A stretch of 64,000 bases of DNA. It comes from Thermomicrobiales bacterium. GTDB taxonomy: Bacteria > Chloroflexota > Chloroflexia > Thermomicrobiales > UBA6265. A model generated the notes under the pieces. The model was not told the origin of the DNA. It did no database searches and worked only from the letters and a program-made list of their open reading frames with translations. The position numbers were made by a program, and so were the translations under genes. Positions 31,542 to 42,051 of the stretch are shown piece after piece. Position 1 is the first letter of the stretch; each line of letters begins with the position of its first letter. The DNA lies in contig JAUJOZ010000011.1 in the NCBI GenBank assembly GCA_030447415.1, forward strand, positions 1-64,000, in the 5' to 3' direction.

Positions 31542-32780
31542 ATGACGCAGGAGAAGTTCGGTCGTCTTTCGCGGCGAACCTTTGTCGGCGGGTCCGTCGC
31601 CGTGTCGGCGGCGCTCGTCGGCGGGCGCCGCGCACTTCGCCCGACCCGGGCCGGTGCGCAGGGAACACCGGCCGCGACGGTCGAGGTGCGGGATACCGTG
31701 CAGGTCGGCATCGTGACTTCACGCTCGGGCCCGCTCCAGTCGTACGGCGAGCAGTATCTCGAAGGGTTCGCGCTTGGCCTCGACTACGCGACCGGGGGAA
31801 CGGGCGTGATCAACGGCCACCGGATTGAGTTTGAGGTCAAGGACGACACCGGTGTTCCGGATACCGCGGTGGCCGCGGCGCGTGACCTGATCGGTCAGGG
31901 GTACAAGATCCTGGCGGGTTCGGTCGTCTCCGGTGTGGCCCTCCAGGTCGCGCCACTGGCCGAGCAGAATCAGGTTCTCTTCGTCAGCGGCCCGGCCGCC
32001 GCCGACGGTATCAGCGGCATCAACGAGTACACGTTCCGCTCGGGGCGACAGGTGACCCAGGACGTGCTGACCGCCCGGGCGTTCCTCGAATCGCCGGAAG
32101 GGAAGAACGCGCTCGTCTTCGCTCAGGACACCGCCTTTGGTCAGTCGACGGCGGCGGCGGTGGACGCCGTCTTCGGCGAGGCGGGGGTCAACGTCGAGCC
32201 GCTGCTCGTCTCCCAGGACGCCCGCGACTTTGCTCCCTTCGCCCAGCAGATCCTCGACAAGAAGCCAGACCTGCTCTTCATCGCCTGGGCGGGTGCCACC
32301 GCCCCGGCGATGTACGGGGCGCTCGACAGCCAGGGCGTGCTGGAGAGCACTCAGGTCGTCACGGGTCTCGACATCCGGGCCTCATACCCCGTCTTCGGCG
32401 CGGCCGGGGAGCAAATCTCCTTTATCTCCCACTACATCTACCAGGCGCCCGACAACGAGGCGAACACGTTCCTCGTCGACCGGCTGGCCGAGCAGGACCG
32501 GGTGCCTGACCTGTTCATGCCCGACGGCTTCGCCGGCGCGCAGATGATCGTCCACGCGGTCGAGGCGGCCGACGGCACGGACGTCGACGCGATGATCGAT
32601 GCCCTTGAAGGCTTTACCTTCCAGGGCGTGAAGGGCGACTACGAGGTGCGCGAGGAGGACCACGCGCTCCTGCAGCCGATGTTCCAGGTCCGCTTGACCG
32701 GGCAGGGCGAGACGGCCGAGGCCGAGCCAATCAAGACGCTGGCGCCGGACGAGATCGCACCGCCGGTCGCCGAGAGCTGA
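31542..32780 (+). CDS. Branched-chain amino acid/amide-type ABC substrate-binding protein (Tat-like signal)
   Basis: SRRTFVGGSVAVSAAL signal; VQVGIVTSRSGPLQSYGEQYLEGFALGLDYATGG; upstream of Liv-like genes. Confidence 0.9.
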   Translation: MTQEKFGRLSRRTFVGGSVAVSAALVGGRRALRPTRAGAQGTPAATVEVRDTVQVGIVTSRSGPLQSYGEQYLEGFALGLDYATGGTGVINGHRIEFEVKDDTGVPDTAVAAARDLIGQGYKILAGSVVSGVALQVAPLAEQNQVLFVSGPAAADGISGINEYTFRSGRQVTQDVLTARAFLESPEGKNALVFAQDTAFGQSTAAAVDAVFGEAGVNVEPLLVSQDARDFAPFAQQILDKKPDLLFIAWAGATAPAMYGALDSQGVLESTQVVTGLDIRASYPVFGAAGEQISFISHYIYQAPDNEANTFLVDRLAEQDRVPDLFMPDGFAGAQMIVHAVEAADGTDVDAMIDALEGFTFQGVKGDYEVREEDHALLQPMFQVRLTGQGETAEAEPIKTLAPDEIAPPVAES

Positions 32781-32828
32781 GTCGGCAGCCCCTGACGGTC
32801 GTCGGTCGTTGAGTGGACGGTGATTCAC

Positions 32829-32859
32829 GGGCGGTGTGCCGGGAACCGGCACACCGCCC
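32829..32859. promoter_or_regulatory. Perfect 14-bp stem, GAA-loop hairpin within Liv-type operon
   Basis: GGGCGGTGTGCCGG-GAA-CCGGCACACCGCCC; no U-tract. Confidence 0.7.
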
Positions 32860-32931
32860 ACCGCGGGTCACTAGCGATCAAGCTCCACCGATTACCCACT
32901 ACCGTGTGCTGAGAACCGACCACTGTCTGAG

Positions 32932-33687
32932 GTGAGCGTGGCAGCAATCATCGAGACGCGGGGGCTCACGCTCCGGTTCGGCGGTGCGACGATCGTCGAC
33001 AACGTCTCCTTCGGCGTGCCGGAGGGACTCTTCGTCTCGATCATCGGGCCGAATGGCGCGGGCAAGACGAGTCTCTTCAACCTGCTGAGCGGGCTCTACC
33101 GGCCGTCGGCCGGTCGGGTCTTCCTGCGCGGAGTGGACATCACCGGCCTGCCCCCCTTCGCCCGCGTGCGGCGCGGGCTCGGCCGCTCGTTCCAGCTGAC
33201 GACGATCTTCCCCGGGCTCTCGACGCTGGATAACGCGCGGCTCGCGGCGCAGGCCGGGCGCCCTGGGAACTGGGCGATTTGGCGGAGCGCGGCGCGCGAC
33301 CGGGTGGTACGCGACCGGGCGGCGTGGGCGCTGGAAACGGTGGGGTTGCGTGGGCGGGAAGGGGTGCTCGCCGGATCGCTCGCCCATGGGGACAAGCGGA
33401 AGCTCGACCTCGCCCTGCTCCTCTGCACCGAGCCGGCAGTCCTCCTGCTCGACGAGCCAACGGCCGGCGTCAGCGCCGAGGAGGTGCCGACGATGCTCGA
33501 CGTCATCCGGCGCATCCGGCAGGTGGAAGGGAAGACGGTCCTGATGGTGGAGCACAAGATGGACGTGGTCCACGACCTCTCGGACCGGGTCGCGGTCCTG
33601 GCGAATGGCGCCCTCGTCGCCTATGACGAGCCGGACACCGTGATGGCCGACCCGTTCGTCCGCTCCACCTACCTGGGGGTGGCGTGA
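32932..33687 (+). CDS. ABC transporter ATP-binding protein (LivG-like)
   Basis: GPNGAGKTSLFN, LAHGDKRKLDLALLLCTEPAVLLLDEPTAGVS. Confidence 0.93.
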   Translation: MSVAAIIETRGLTLRFGGATIVDNVSFGVPEGLFVSIIGPNGAGKTSLFNLLSGLYRPSAGRVFLRGVDITGLPPFARVRRGLGRSFQLTTIFPGLSTLDNARLAAQAGRPGNWAIWRSAARDRVVRDRAAWALETVGLRGREGVLAGSLAHGDKRKLDLALLLCTEPAVLLLDEPTAGVSAEEVPTMLDVIRRIRQVEGKTVLMVEHKMDVVHDLSDRVAVLANGALVAYDEPDTVMADPFVRSTYLGVA

Positions 33688-34439
33688 CGGCCCCCGCCAC
33701 CACGTCGCCGCCGGCCTCCACAGACGGAGTCGAGCCGCTCCTGCGGCTGAGCGACGTGCACGCCTTCATTGGCGAGTCGCACATCCTGCAAGGGGTATCG
33801 TTCACGGTTGCGCCCGGGCGCGTCACGGTCCTCCTCGGCCGCAACGGAGCAGGCAAGACGACGACGCTGCGCACCATCCTCGGACTCGTCACCACGGCGC
33901 GCGGTGCGATCACGCTGGCCGGCGAGGAGATCAGCCGCGAGCGGACCCACCGCGTCGTGCGGCGCGGGGTGGGCTACGTGCCCGAGGATCGCGACATTTT
34001 CGGCGGCCTGACCGTCGCCGAGAACCTACGCCTTGCACAACGCCCCGGTGCGCCCCGGGAACGGCTTGCTCTGGCGCACCGGCTCTTCCCCGACCTCGAG
34101 CGCCGCGCCGGCCAGCGGGCGGGGTCGCTGTCGGGCGGTCAGCAGCAGATGGTGGCGATCGCCCGCGCGCTCGTCAACGAGAACCGCCTCCTGCTGATCG
34201 ACGAGCCGTCCAAGGGGCTGGCGCCCGTGGTCGTCGCGCAGGTCACCGAGGCATTGACGGCGATCAAGGGGACGACGACGATCCTGCTTGTCGAGCAGAA
34301 CCTAGCGATGGCGCAGGCGCTCGGCGACGACGCCGTCGTCGTCGACAACGGCTGCATCGTCCACACCGGCGCGATGGCGCAGATCGCGGCGGATGAGGCG
34401 TTGCAGGCGCGCTACCTCGGCGCCGGGACCCGGACGTGA
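33684..34439 (+). CDS. ABC transporter ATP-binding protein (LivF-like)
   Basis: GRNGAGKTTTLRTILGL, LSGGQQQMVAIARALVNENRLLLIDEPSKGLAP. Confidence 0.94.
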   Translation: MTAPATTSPPASTDGVEPLLRLSDVHAFIGESHILQGVSFTVAPGRVTVLLGRNGAGKTTTLRTILGLVTTARGAITLAGEEISRERTHRVVRRGVGYVPEDRDIFGGLTVAENLRLAQRPGAPRERLALAHRLFPDLERRAGQRAGSLSGGQQQMVAIARALVNENRLLLIDEPSKGLAPVVVAQVTEALTAIKGTTTILLVEQNLAMAQALGDDAVVVDNGCIVHTGAMAQIAADEALQARYLGAGTRT

Positions 34440-34645
34440 AGGGGGCAGGGTCCGGGGTGCGCGGTACGGGGAACGATGATCGGGGGGATGCGTGCGTCGC
34501 CCGGTCACCAACCGCAAGACCGAGCGGGGAATGGGGTGGGGCGTGCATTGCGGGCGTCGGAACACCCGCGCGGGCGCCCTCCGTGCGTGCGCCGACGCCA
34601 CACGCCGGCCGATAAGCGACCGCGGATGAATATGAACGGGGCGCC

Positions 34646-35530
34646 ATGAGTACGCTGATCCTCCTCACGCTGACTGGGCTGGCGCTCGCCGCGATGTACT
34701 TCCTGCTCGCGGCCGGGCTGTCCCTCATCTTTGGACTCATGGACGTGCTCAACTTCGCGCACGGCGCCTTCTTCACTTGGGGCGCCTACGCCGCCTGGTG
34801 GACCATCGGCCAGGTCTCGTCCGGCAACAGCGGCACGACCGCCGCCTTCGCCCTCTCGCTCCTCGCCGCGGCGCTGATGGGTGCCACGCTGGCGACGCTG
34901 GTGGAGGTGGGTCTGCTGCGACCACTCTATCGGCGACCGATCTACCAGGTGCTCGTCACGCTCGGCATCGGCCTGGCTCTTAGCCAGCTAACCTCCGTCA
35001 TCTGGCGACCGGACGCGCGACCCTTTCCCCAACCCCGGTGGCTGGCCGACACAAGCACGGTCTTCGGCGCGCGGGTGCCAAACAACCGCTTCCTGCTCAT
35101 CGCCGCCGCGCTCGTCGTGCTCGGCGGCATGCTCCTGTTTCTGCGGCGCACGCGTTACGGGTTGATCGTGCGGGCGGGGGCCGAGAACCGCGAGATGGTG
35201 CAGGCGCTCGGGATCGACGTCGATCGCGCGTTCACCCTCGTCTTCGCGCTGGGTGGCGCGTTGGCCGGGCTCGGCGGTGTCTTCGGGGCTGCCTATTTCG
35301 GCGCGATCGACCCGGGCTTCGGATCGGTCAACCTGATCTTCGCCTTTATCGTCGTCGTCATCGGCGGGCTCGGCTCGGTCACCGGGAGCGCCCTAGCGGC
35401 GGTCATCATCGGGCTGGCCCAGCAGTTCGGCAACTACTACACCACCTGGGCCGGTGACTTCGTCGTCGTGCTGCTGCTGGCGTTCGTGCTGCTCGTCCGC
35501 CCGCGCGGGCTGTTGGGCGTCCTCCGATGA
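34646..35530 (+). CDS. ABC transporter permease (LivH-like)
   Basis: AAGLSLIFGLMDVLNFAHGAFFTWGAY; multi-TM. Confidence 0.93.
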   Translation: MSTLILLTLTGLALAAMYFLLAAGLSLIFGLMDVLNFAHGAFFTWGAYAAWWTIGQVSSGNSGTTAAFALSLLAAALMGATLATLVEVGLLRPLYRRPIYQVLVTLGIGLALSQLTSVIWRPDARPFPQPRWLADTSTVFGARVPNNRFLLIAAALVVLGGMLLFLRRTRYGLIVRAGAENREMVQALGIDVDRAFTLVFALGGALAGLGGVFGAAYFGAIDPGFGSVNLIFAFIVVVIGGLGSVTGSALAAVIIGLAQQFGNYYTTWAGDFVVVLLLAFVLLVRPRGLLGVLR

Positions 35531-36615
35531 TCACCCGGGAACACCTGCGGCTCGCGTTGCCCGTCGCGATCCTGGTCCTGCTGCTCGCGGTGCCGCGTCT
35601 CCCGCTGCACGTCCCGGTGCTGTTCGACGGGCCGATCAACACGCCCGGCAACCTGCACCTGCTCGCTGTCGGGTTCACCCTCGGCGCCGCGGCCCTCTCC
35701 TACAACCTCCTCTTCGGCTATACCGGCGTCCTCTCCTTCGGCCACGCCCTCTTCTTCGGCGCGGGCCTGTACCTGCCGACGATCGCCTTGCGGAAGTGGG
35801 AGTGGGACCTCGTCCCCGCGCTGGCGCTGGCGCTCGGCGGCGGCTTGGCGCTGGCCGCCGTCGTCGGTGCCCTGGCGCTGCGGACGAGCGGCGTCTACTT
35901 CGCGATGGTCACGCTCGCCTTCGCCCAGGCGGGCGCGGTCGTCGTCGGCAAGAACGTCGGCGGGCTGACCGGAGGCGAGGAGGGTCTGAGCCTGCCGTCG
36001 CGCCCCCTGCCGGATTGGCTGGTCGGCGTGGTCAATACCGACAAGCTCTACTGGCTGGCGCTCGCGGTCTTGATCGTTGTCTACCTTGCGGCATTGCGAC
36101 TGGTGACCTCCCCTACCGGTCGCGTCTGGCAGGGAATCCGCGAAAACGAGGGCCGCGTCCAGATGCTCGGCCTGCGCCCCTACGGCTTCAAGCTGCTGGC
36201 GTTCGTGATCTCCGGCGCGCTGGCCACCGTTGCGGGCATCGTCTACCTGTTCCTCGTCAGCGGGGCAACACCGCGCGCAGTGAGTGCCGAGTTCACCGTC
36301 ACGCTCCTTTTGATGGTAATCATCGGCGGCAGCGGCTCGCTCTGGGGGCCGGTGGCCGGCGCCGTGCTCTATCACTATCTGAACGTGCGTCTAACCGTGT
36401 GGGCTGGGTCGGCGACGGTCGCCGATCTGCCGGACGTGGTCGGCCGACCTCTCGGCGACCCGCTCTTCATCTTCGGCCTGATCTTCGTCCTGCTGGTCCT
36501 CTTCTTCCCGCGCGGTCTGGCGGGCGCGTTCGCCGGTCGGCGCCTCCGCCCGCTCCAGCGGGCGCTGGGCGGCGCGACGCCGACACCGGGACTGGCGCAA
36601 AAGGGAGATCTCTAG
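35527..36615 (+). CDS. ABC transporter permease (LivM-like)
   Basis: LLFGYTGVLSFGHALFFGAGLYLPT; IGGSGSLWGPVAGAVL; overlaps preceding stop by 4 nt. Confidence 0.92.
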   Translation: MITREHLRLALPVAILVLLLAVPRLPLHVPVLFDGPINTPGNLHLLAVGFTLGAAALSYNLLFGYTGVLSFGHALFFGAGLYLPTIALRKWEWDLVPALALALGGGLALAAVVGALALRTSGVYFAMVTLAFAQAGAVVVGKNVGGLTGGEEGLSLPSRPLPDWLVGVVNTDKLYWLALAVLIVVYLAALRLVTSPTGRVWQGIRENEGRVQMLGLRPYGFKLLAFVISGALATVAGIVYLFLVSGATPRAVSAEFTVTLLLMVIIGGSGSLWGPVAGAVLYHYLNVRLTVWAGSATVADLPDVVGRPLGDPLFIFGLIFVLLVLFFPRGLAGAFAGRRLRPLQRALGGATPTPGLAQKGDL

Positions 36616-36617
36616 GG

Positions 36618-37484
36618 ATGACCGAGGAGACAGGCGGCATCCCGCGCGACCTGGACGTCAATGGCATTACCCTTCGCGTCACCACCTGGGGCACGTCGAC
36701 CGATCCCGACCGCGCCATCCTTCTGGTTCACGGCATCACCGCCAACAGCCGCTACTGGTCCGGCCTCGGTCCAGCCCTCGCCGCTCGCGGCTGGCAGGCG
36801 ATCGCGACCGACCTGCGTGGCCGCGGTCGTAGTGCCAAGCCGCCGCATGGCTATGGCATCCCCTTTCACGTGAACGACCTGCTGGCGCTCTGCGACGCGC
36901 TCGCGCTGTCCCGCGTGAACCTGGTGGGCCACTCGCTCGGTGCGCTGATCGGGCTCTATCTTGCCGCCGTCCACCCGCACCGCATGGGCAAGCTGGTCCT
37001 GGTCGACGCCGGCGGCAAGCTGCCGGCCGACACCATCCAGGCGATCACCCCGGCGCTGGCGCGGCTGGGCACGGTCTACCCGTCGCTCGACGCATACCTC
37101 GGCGCGATGCGGGACGCGGTACCAGTTCCGTGGGACCCGTTCTGGGAGGAGTACTTCCGGTACGACGCCGAGATGCAGCCCGACGGCAGCGTCACGTCGA
37201 GCGTCCCCAAGGCGGCGGTCGCCGAGGAACAGGCGGTGAACTGGGCCACCCGCACCGAGGCGCTACCCGAGTTCGTGCACGCGCCGACCCTGATCGTCCG
37301 CGTCAGCGAGGGGCTGCTTGGCGGAAATCGCGGGCTCATCCTCCCGGTCGAGGAGGCCGAACGGATGCGCAGTGTCATCGCCGGCAGCCGGGTAGTGGAG
37401 ATCGTCAACGCCAACCACTACACCGTGGTTCAGGCGGAGCGATTTACCGAGGAGCTGACCGCCTTCCTGGAAGAGTTGACGTAG
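36618..37484 (+). CDS. Alpha/beta hydrolase
   Basis: ILLVHGITANSRYWSGL, DLRGRGRSAKP, VNLVGHSLGALIGLYLA; terminal NANHYTVV. Confidence 0.92.
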   Translation: MTEETGGIPRDLDVNGITLRVTTWGTSTDPDRAILLVHGITANSRYWSGLGPALAARGWQAIATDLRGRGRSAKPPHGYGIPFHVNDLLALCDALALSRVNLVGHSLGALIGLYLAAVHPHRMGKLVLVDAGGKLPADTIQAITPALARLGTVYPSLDAYLGAMRDAVPVPWDPFWEEYFRYDAEMQPDGSVTSSVPKAAVAEEQAVNWATRTEALPEFVHAPTLIVRVSEGLLGGNRGLILPVEEAERMRSVIAGSRVVEIVNANHYTVVQAERFTEELTAFLEELT

Positions 37485-37642
37485 TCGCCCGCCGGCACTG
37501 CCGTGACGCGATGCTCGATTCCCGCCGCAGCGCCGGCAGGCCATGCCGCCGGTACCGGGAACCGGTTGCACTTGAACTGGGGATATCAGACCCCGTCCCC
37601 CTTTGCGATCGCGCCCAAGACATGCCCGCCACCCGCTACCCG

Positions 37643-38566
37643 CTATCCCTCCAGCAGGCCGGCAACCGTCGCCTGGTCCAGCGTGGTCTGCGCCATCCGG
37701 ATGCTCGCGGCGTCAATCATCTTGTTGTCGACGGCGACGGCGCCGCGCCCCTCGCGGTTGGCGACCTCGTAGGCGTCGACCACCTTGCGCGCCCAGGCGA
37801 TCTCCTGCTCCGTCGGTGAGAAGACCTCGTTGGCGACGGCGACCTGGCTGGGATGGATGCACCACTTCCCGTCGAAGCCGAGGGAGCGCGCCATCAGGCA
37901 GCTCCGACGATAACCGTCGAGGTCGCGGAAGTCGGCGAAGGGGCCGTCAAGCACGCGCAGCCCCGCCGCCCGGCCGGCGACCAGGATGCGATGCATCACA
38001 TAGTGGAAGCGGTGGCTGCCGTAGGCGGCGTCCCACGCGTCCATCGAGCCGATGGAGACGGCGGGGATACGAACCGAGGCGGTGTAGTCGCCAGGACCGT
38101 AAATGATCGTCTCGATCCGCGGACTCGCTTTCGCGATCAGGTCGCAGTTGATCAGTCCCTCGGCCGTCTCGATCTGGACCTCAAGCCCGATTCGCCGGGC
38201 AAACCCTTTGTTCGCCTCGATCTGCGTCAGCAGCGTGTCGACGACGTAGACGTCTTCCGGGCGGCTCACCTTCGGGAGCATTATCAAGTCGAGCCGATCG
38301 CCGACCTCCTCCGCAATCTCGATAACGTCGCGGTAGAAGAACGGCGTGTCCAGCGCGTTCATCCGATAGAGGCGCGGCTTTGTGCCCCAGTCGAGGTCGC
38401 GCACGGCGCGGATCACGACCTGACGGCTCGGCACCTTCTCGTTTGGGGCAACGGAGTCCTCCAGGTCGAGAAAGACGACGTCGGCCTCGGACCTGACCGC
38501 CTTCTGGACCATGTCCCAGTTCGAGGCCGGCACGGCCAGCTCGCTGCGCTCCACTCGACTCGCCAT
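37643..38566 (-). CDS. HpcH/HpaI / CitE-type CoA-ester lyase
   Basis: ADVVFLDLEDSVAPNEKVPSR, GLEVQIETAEGLINCDLIA, GFDGKWCIHPSQVAVANEVFSP. Confidence 0.92.
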   Translation of the reverse strand: MASRVERSELAVPASNWDMVQKAVRSEADVVFLDLEDSVAPNEKVPSRQVVIRAVRDLDWGTKPRLYRMNALDTPFFYRDVIEIAEEVGDRLDLIMLPKVSRPEDVYVVDTLLTQIEANKGFARRIGLEVQIETAEGLINCDLIAKASPRIETIIYGPGDYTASVRIPAVSIGSMDAWDAAYGSHRFHYVMHRILVAGRAAGLRVLDGPFADFRDLDGYRRSCLMARSLGFDGKWCIHPSQVAVANEVFSPTEQEIAWARKVVDAYEVANREGRGAVAVDNKMIDAASIRMAQTTLDQATVAGLLEG

Positions 38567-38601
38567 CGTCCGCCTCCTTCCCGCTCCGCTCGATCAGGCC
38601 G

Positions 38602-39738
38602 TCACGATATCCGATGCGCTGAATCCGACGTGGATCGAGGCACGAACCGGGCGAGCAGCGGGTCGAGCCGACCGCTGACCATTGATTCGACGATCAACTC
38701 TGCAGTGCCGGGCGCCTCCTTGGCCCCGGTCCGGAAGTGCCCGGCCGCAACCCATAGCCCCTCAAAGCTGGGAACCGGCCCCATCAGCGGCTCGCGGTGG
38801 ACGGTGCCAGGACGCAGTCCTGTCCACGCCGTCGCCACGTCCCCCTCCAAGAGGACCGGGCAGAGGGTGCGGGCCAGGTCCATCAACCAGGCGACGCCTT
38901 CCTCGGTGACCTCCCGGTCGAACCCGACGTCCTCCTCCGTCGCCGCGACCAGCGTCGTCCCGTCGATTCGCGGTCGGACATAGCCGTCGTGGCCCGTGAT
39001 GACGTGAGACGGCCGCCTCGGGGTATTCGTAAAGGCTAGGAGTTGACCCTTGATCGGCGTGGTTGGCAGGGACACGGCCAGCGCCTCGCCGAGGAAGCGG
39101 GTCCACGCTCCGGTGGCGAGGACGACGGCATCGGCCGCGAGGTGTCGATCGCCGAGCTGGACGCCGGTGACTCGCCCGTCGCGGTGGGTCACCGCCTCGA
39201 CCGGGGTCTCGGCCAAGATCGTCGCCCCCTGCTGGGCCGCGGCGGCGGCGAGTGCCTGCGTCAGCCGGTGGACGGACAGGTGACCAGCATCCGGGGCAAG
39301 CCAGGCCGTCAGGAGGGCTTCGGGAAGGGTCGGCTCCAGCGCCCGCGCCGCCGCCGGGTCAAGCCGCTCCATCGTGAAGCCAAGCCCTTGCTGCCAGCGA
39401 GCGCGCTCGTCGGTGGCGGCGGCGTGGTCGGCGTCGACCGCAATGTCCAACTCGCCATCACGGCGGTACTCAATGGCGATCCCGGTCCGCTCCTCCAGCT
39501 CGGCGACAAGTGCCGGATACCGCGCCAGACCCCGCCGGGTGATCTCGATCCGCTCGGGCGGCATGTCCGTCCTGCCCGGCAGCGAGATGATCCCGGCCGA
39601 GGCCCAGGAGGCTTCGCCGCCGATGGCGCCACGTTCCACGACGGTAACCGCGACTCTGCGACGCGTCAGCTCGTGGGCGATGGCACAGCCGATTACCCCG
39701 CCGCCGACGACGATAACGTCCCCCGTCTCTGAGCGCAC
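38602..39738 (-). CDS. thiO: FAD-dependent oxidoreductase, glycine oxidase-like
   Basis: DVIVVGGGVIGCAIAHELTRRRVAVTVVERGAIGGEASWASAGII; GLWVAAGHFRTGAKEAPGTAEL. Confidence 0.85.
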   Translation of the reverse strand: MRSETGDVIVVGGGVIGCAIAHELTRRRVAVTVVERGAIGGEASWASAGIISLPGRTDMPPERIEITRRGLARYPALVAELEERTGIAIEYRRDGELDIAVDADHAAATDERARWQQGLGFTMERLDPAAARALEPTLPEALLTAWLAPDAGHLSVHRLTQALAAAAAQQGATILAETPVEAVTHRDGRVTGVQLGDRHLAADAVVLATGAWTRFLGEALAVSLPTTPIKGQLLAFTNTPRRPSHVITGHDGYVRPRIDGTTLVAATEEDVGFDREVTEEGVAWLMDLARTLCPVLLEGDVATAWTGLRPGTVHREPLMGPVPSFEGLWVAAGHFRTGAKEAPGTAELIVESMVSGRLDPLLARFVPRSTSDSAHRIS

Positions 39739-40006
39739 GCGCCCACCTCCCTTCCTGCTCAACGACGTCCGCTGAGTCCGGCGCCGCGGCCTGCGCTGGT
39801 ACACCGTGCGGATGGTTCCAATCCGGAGCGGTGACGATCGGCAGCGACCAATTCCAGGATTAACGTGCCGCCGACTCGCGACCCGGTGGTACGATCCGCC
39901 GGCAGGGCGGCAAAGGTCGACGGCGCAAGCCCGATGCCGATGCGTACCCCGAAGCCGGCCGGGCTTCTTCGCTCACCAAGATGCCACCGACCGAGGAGCG
40001 TACCGC

Positions 40007-40249
40007 ATGCGCCGACGGAGACCGTCCGCCCCGCGACGCCGAGTCGGCCGCCGGAGAACCGCACTCCGTGGCCGCTCCCACGTCATGCTGGTGACGATGG
40101 GGTTGGCCCTCTACCTGGCGATCCTGTGGCTCGGCATCGTCGTCCTGGAGGACAACCCTGTCCGCAGCGCGCTCTTCGCCGGGCTCATCGTCGCGATCGC
40201 GGCCACGGGCTACATCTTCACGCGCCCGCCCACCCCGCCCACTGAGTAA
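40007..40249 (+). CDS. Small membrane protein
   Basis: Two hydrophobic segments: MLVTMGLALYLAILWLGIVVLEDNPVRSALFAGLIVAIAATGYIFTRPP. Confidence 0.5.
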   Translation: MRRRRPSAPRRRVGRRRTALRGRSHVMLVTMGLALYLAILWLGIVVLEDNPVRSALFAGLIVAIAATGYIFTRPPTPPTE

Positions 40250-40404
40250 TAGCCCAGGGCGGAGAACCGAGCGGCGCCGACCCAGCGCCAAGGCGGCGGT
40301 GGGAGACACTATGAGCGGTGCCTGGATCCAGGCTCGCACTGCTCGACGAGGCAACCGGCACCCGCTGGGTGGCGTCTCCCTCCGGCCGTCAATGACCCGC
40401 GATC

Positions 40405-40944
40405 CTATGCTCCCGAGTCGCTGCTCAACCCGTCGAACAGCGTGGGTCCGAGATGCGGTGCCGCCGCCAGCACGGGTATCGACTCGAGGGAAGGCGCCGA
40501 TCCGTCGAGGCTGAGGAGGGGAGGCTGGACCCAGCGGTGTTCCTCGGCGTGCGTGAAGCGGGCGAAGCGCTCAATCGCCGCCCGCCCATCGCTGCTCAGG
40601 GCGCGATACAGGGCCAGGAGACGCCGCTCGGCGGCCTGCTCGCCCCGGTTCGGTGACGGCTCCAGCACGCCAGCGGCGCGCAGCAGGTCGGCGCGTGGGG
40701 CACCGAGAGCGATGGCCAGCATGTCGAGGGTCGTCACGCTCGGCTTTGCGCCGCGTCCGCGCTCGAGGTCGCATAGATAGGATCGGCTCAGGCCAGAGCG
40801 GTCGGCCAGTCCACGCTGACTGATGCCTTGACTGGTGCGGGCTTGACGGATCCAATCCCCCAGTGACGTGGTCGACGGCCCGGGAAGCGCCGCGCGAACA
40901 GACATGCGGGCCAGTCCCTCCTGCGCCGCGCGATCACGGACCAT
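40405..40944 (-). CDS. XRE-family HTH regulator
   Basis: IRQARTSQGISQRGLADRSGLSRSYLCDLERGRGAKPSVTTLDMLAIALG. Confidence 0.88.
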   Translation of the reverse strand: MVRDRAAQEGLARMSVRAALPGPSTTSLGDWIRQARTSQGISQRGLADRSGLSRSYLCDLERGRGAKPSVTTLDMLAIALGAPRADLLRAAGVLEPSPNRGEQAAERRLLALYRALSSDGRAAIERFARFTHAEEHRWVQPPLLSLDGSAPSLESIPVLAAAPHLGPTLFDGLSSDSGA

Positions 40945-41257
40945 GGTCGTCTCCAGAGTGGACCAGCATCATACCCGCAGACACTCCGCCGGCCAATACC
41001 ACGGGACCGGCGCGATCCCGCCCACCCCAGATTCCCTCACCAGAACCTCTTGTGACAGGCGGTTCGCCGTGCGACGATCCAGCCGGGGACGGACCGACGG
41101 CGCCGCTGGCCAAAATGGGCGAGGTTGCATGGGATGTCGTTCCCAGACCAGACGCGGCGATTCGCGCCAGGTCGCATCGAATCGTGCCCCGACCAGTGCC
41201 GACGCCGTCGCGAGCGGATACCCATCGCTCGACACCCAGCACCCGACCGGAGGCCGC

Positions 41258-41920
41258 ATGCCCTGCTTCGCCGACGGCGCCCGCGTCTTCGACGTTTCGG
41301 TGTCCCTCTCGTCCGACCTGCCGGTTTGGCCCGGTGACCCAGACGTCGCGGTCGAGCCGGCCGCGCGGATCGCGCGCGGTGATGTGTGCAACGTCAGCCG
41401 CCTGGCCCTATCGAGCCACACCGGCACCCACGTCGACGCTCCCTGGCACTTCGTGGACGGCGCCGCCAAGCTCGACGAGATTCCGCCCCAGCGTTGGATC
41501 GGTCCCTGCTTCGTCGCCCGGGTCCCGGAGGACGCGCGGCGGGTGGAGCTGGCCCACATGGAGGCGGCAGGCATCCCACCCGGGACCGAGCGCCTCCTCC
41601 TCCGAACCGCGAACTCGGCGCGGTGGCGCCCCGGGAAGTTGACCTTCGACGAGCATTATGTCGCTCTCTCGCCAGTTGCGGCGCGGTGGGTCGTCGAACG
41701 CGGCATTGGGCTCGTCGGCATCGACTACCTGTCAATCGAGGCCTTCGACGACCTGGCCCACGAGACCCACCTAACGCTGCTGGGCAACGGCGTCCTGATC
41801 GTCGAGGGCCTAAACCTCGGCGCGATCGAACCCGGCCCGTACACCCTGCTCTGCTTACCGCTTCCCCTCGCCGGAGGCGATGGGGCCCCCGCCCACGTCT
41901 TGCTGATTCAGGAGGCCTGA
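41258..41920 (+). CDS. Cyclase family protein (kynurenine formamidase-like)
   Basis: HTGTHVDAPWHF metal-binding motif; GIDYLSIE. Confidence 0.9.
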   Translation: MPCFADGARVFDVSVSLSSDLPVWPGDPDVAVEPAARIARGDVCNVSRLALSSHTGTHVDAPWHFVDGAAKLDEIPPQRWIGPCFVARVPEDARRVELAHMEAAGIPPGTERLLLRTANSARWRPGKLTFDEHYVALSPVAARWVVERGIGLVGIDYLSIEAFDDLAHETHLTLLGNGVLIVEGLNLGAIEPGPYTLLCLPLPLAGGDGAPAHVLLIQEA

Positions 41921-42051
41921 CTCCTGTCCGCGCCGGAGGCCGACGTTCGATCCACACCGCCCATTCAGCGATGCCGTCATCCACGCGCGGCAGACACCTG
42001 GATCGCCCGCCGGCGAATGCAGACTGGCGAGTCGCTTGAAGTAGCCCCAGG

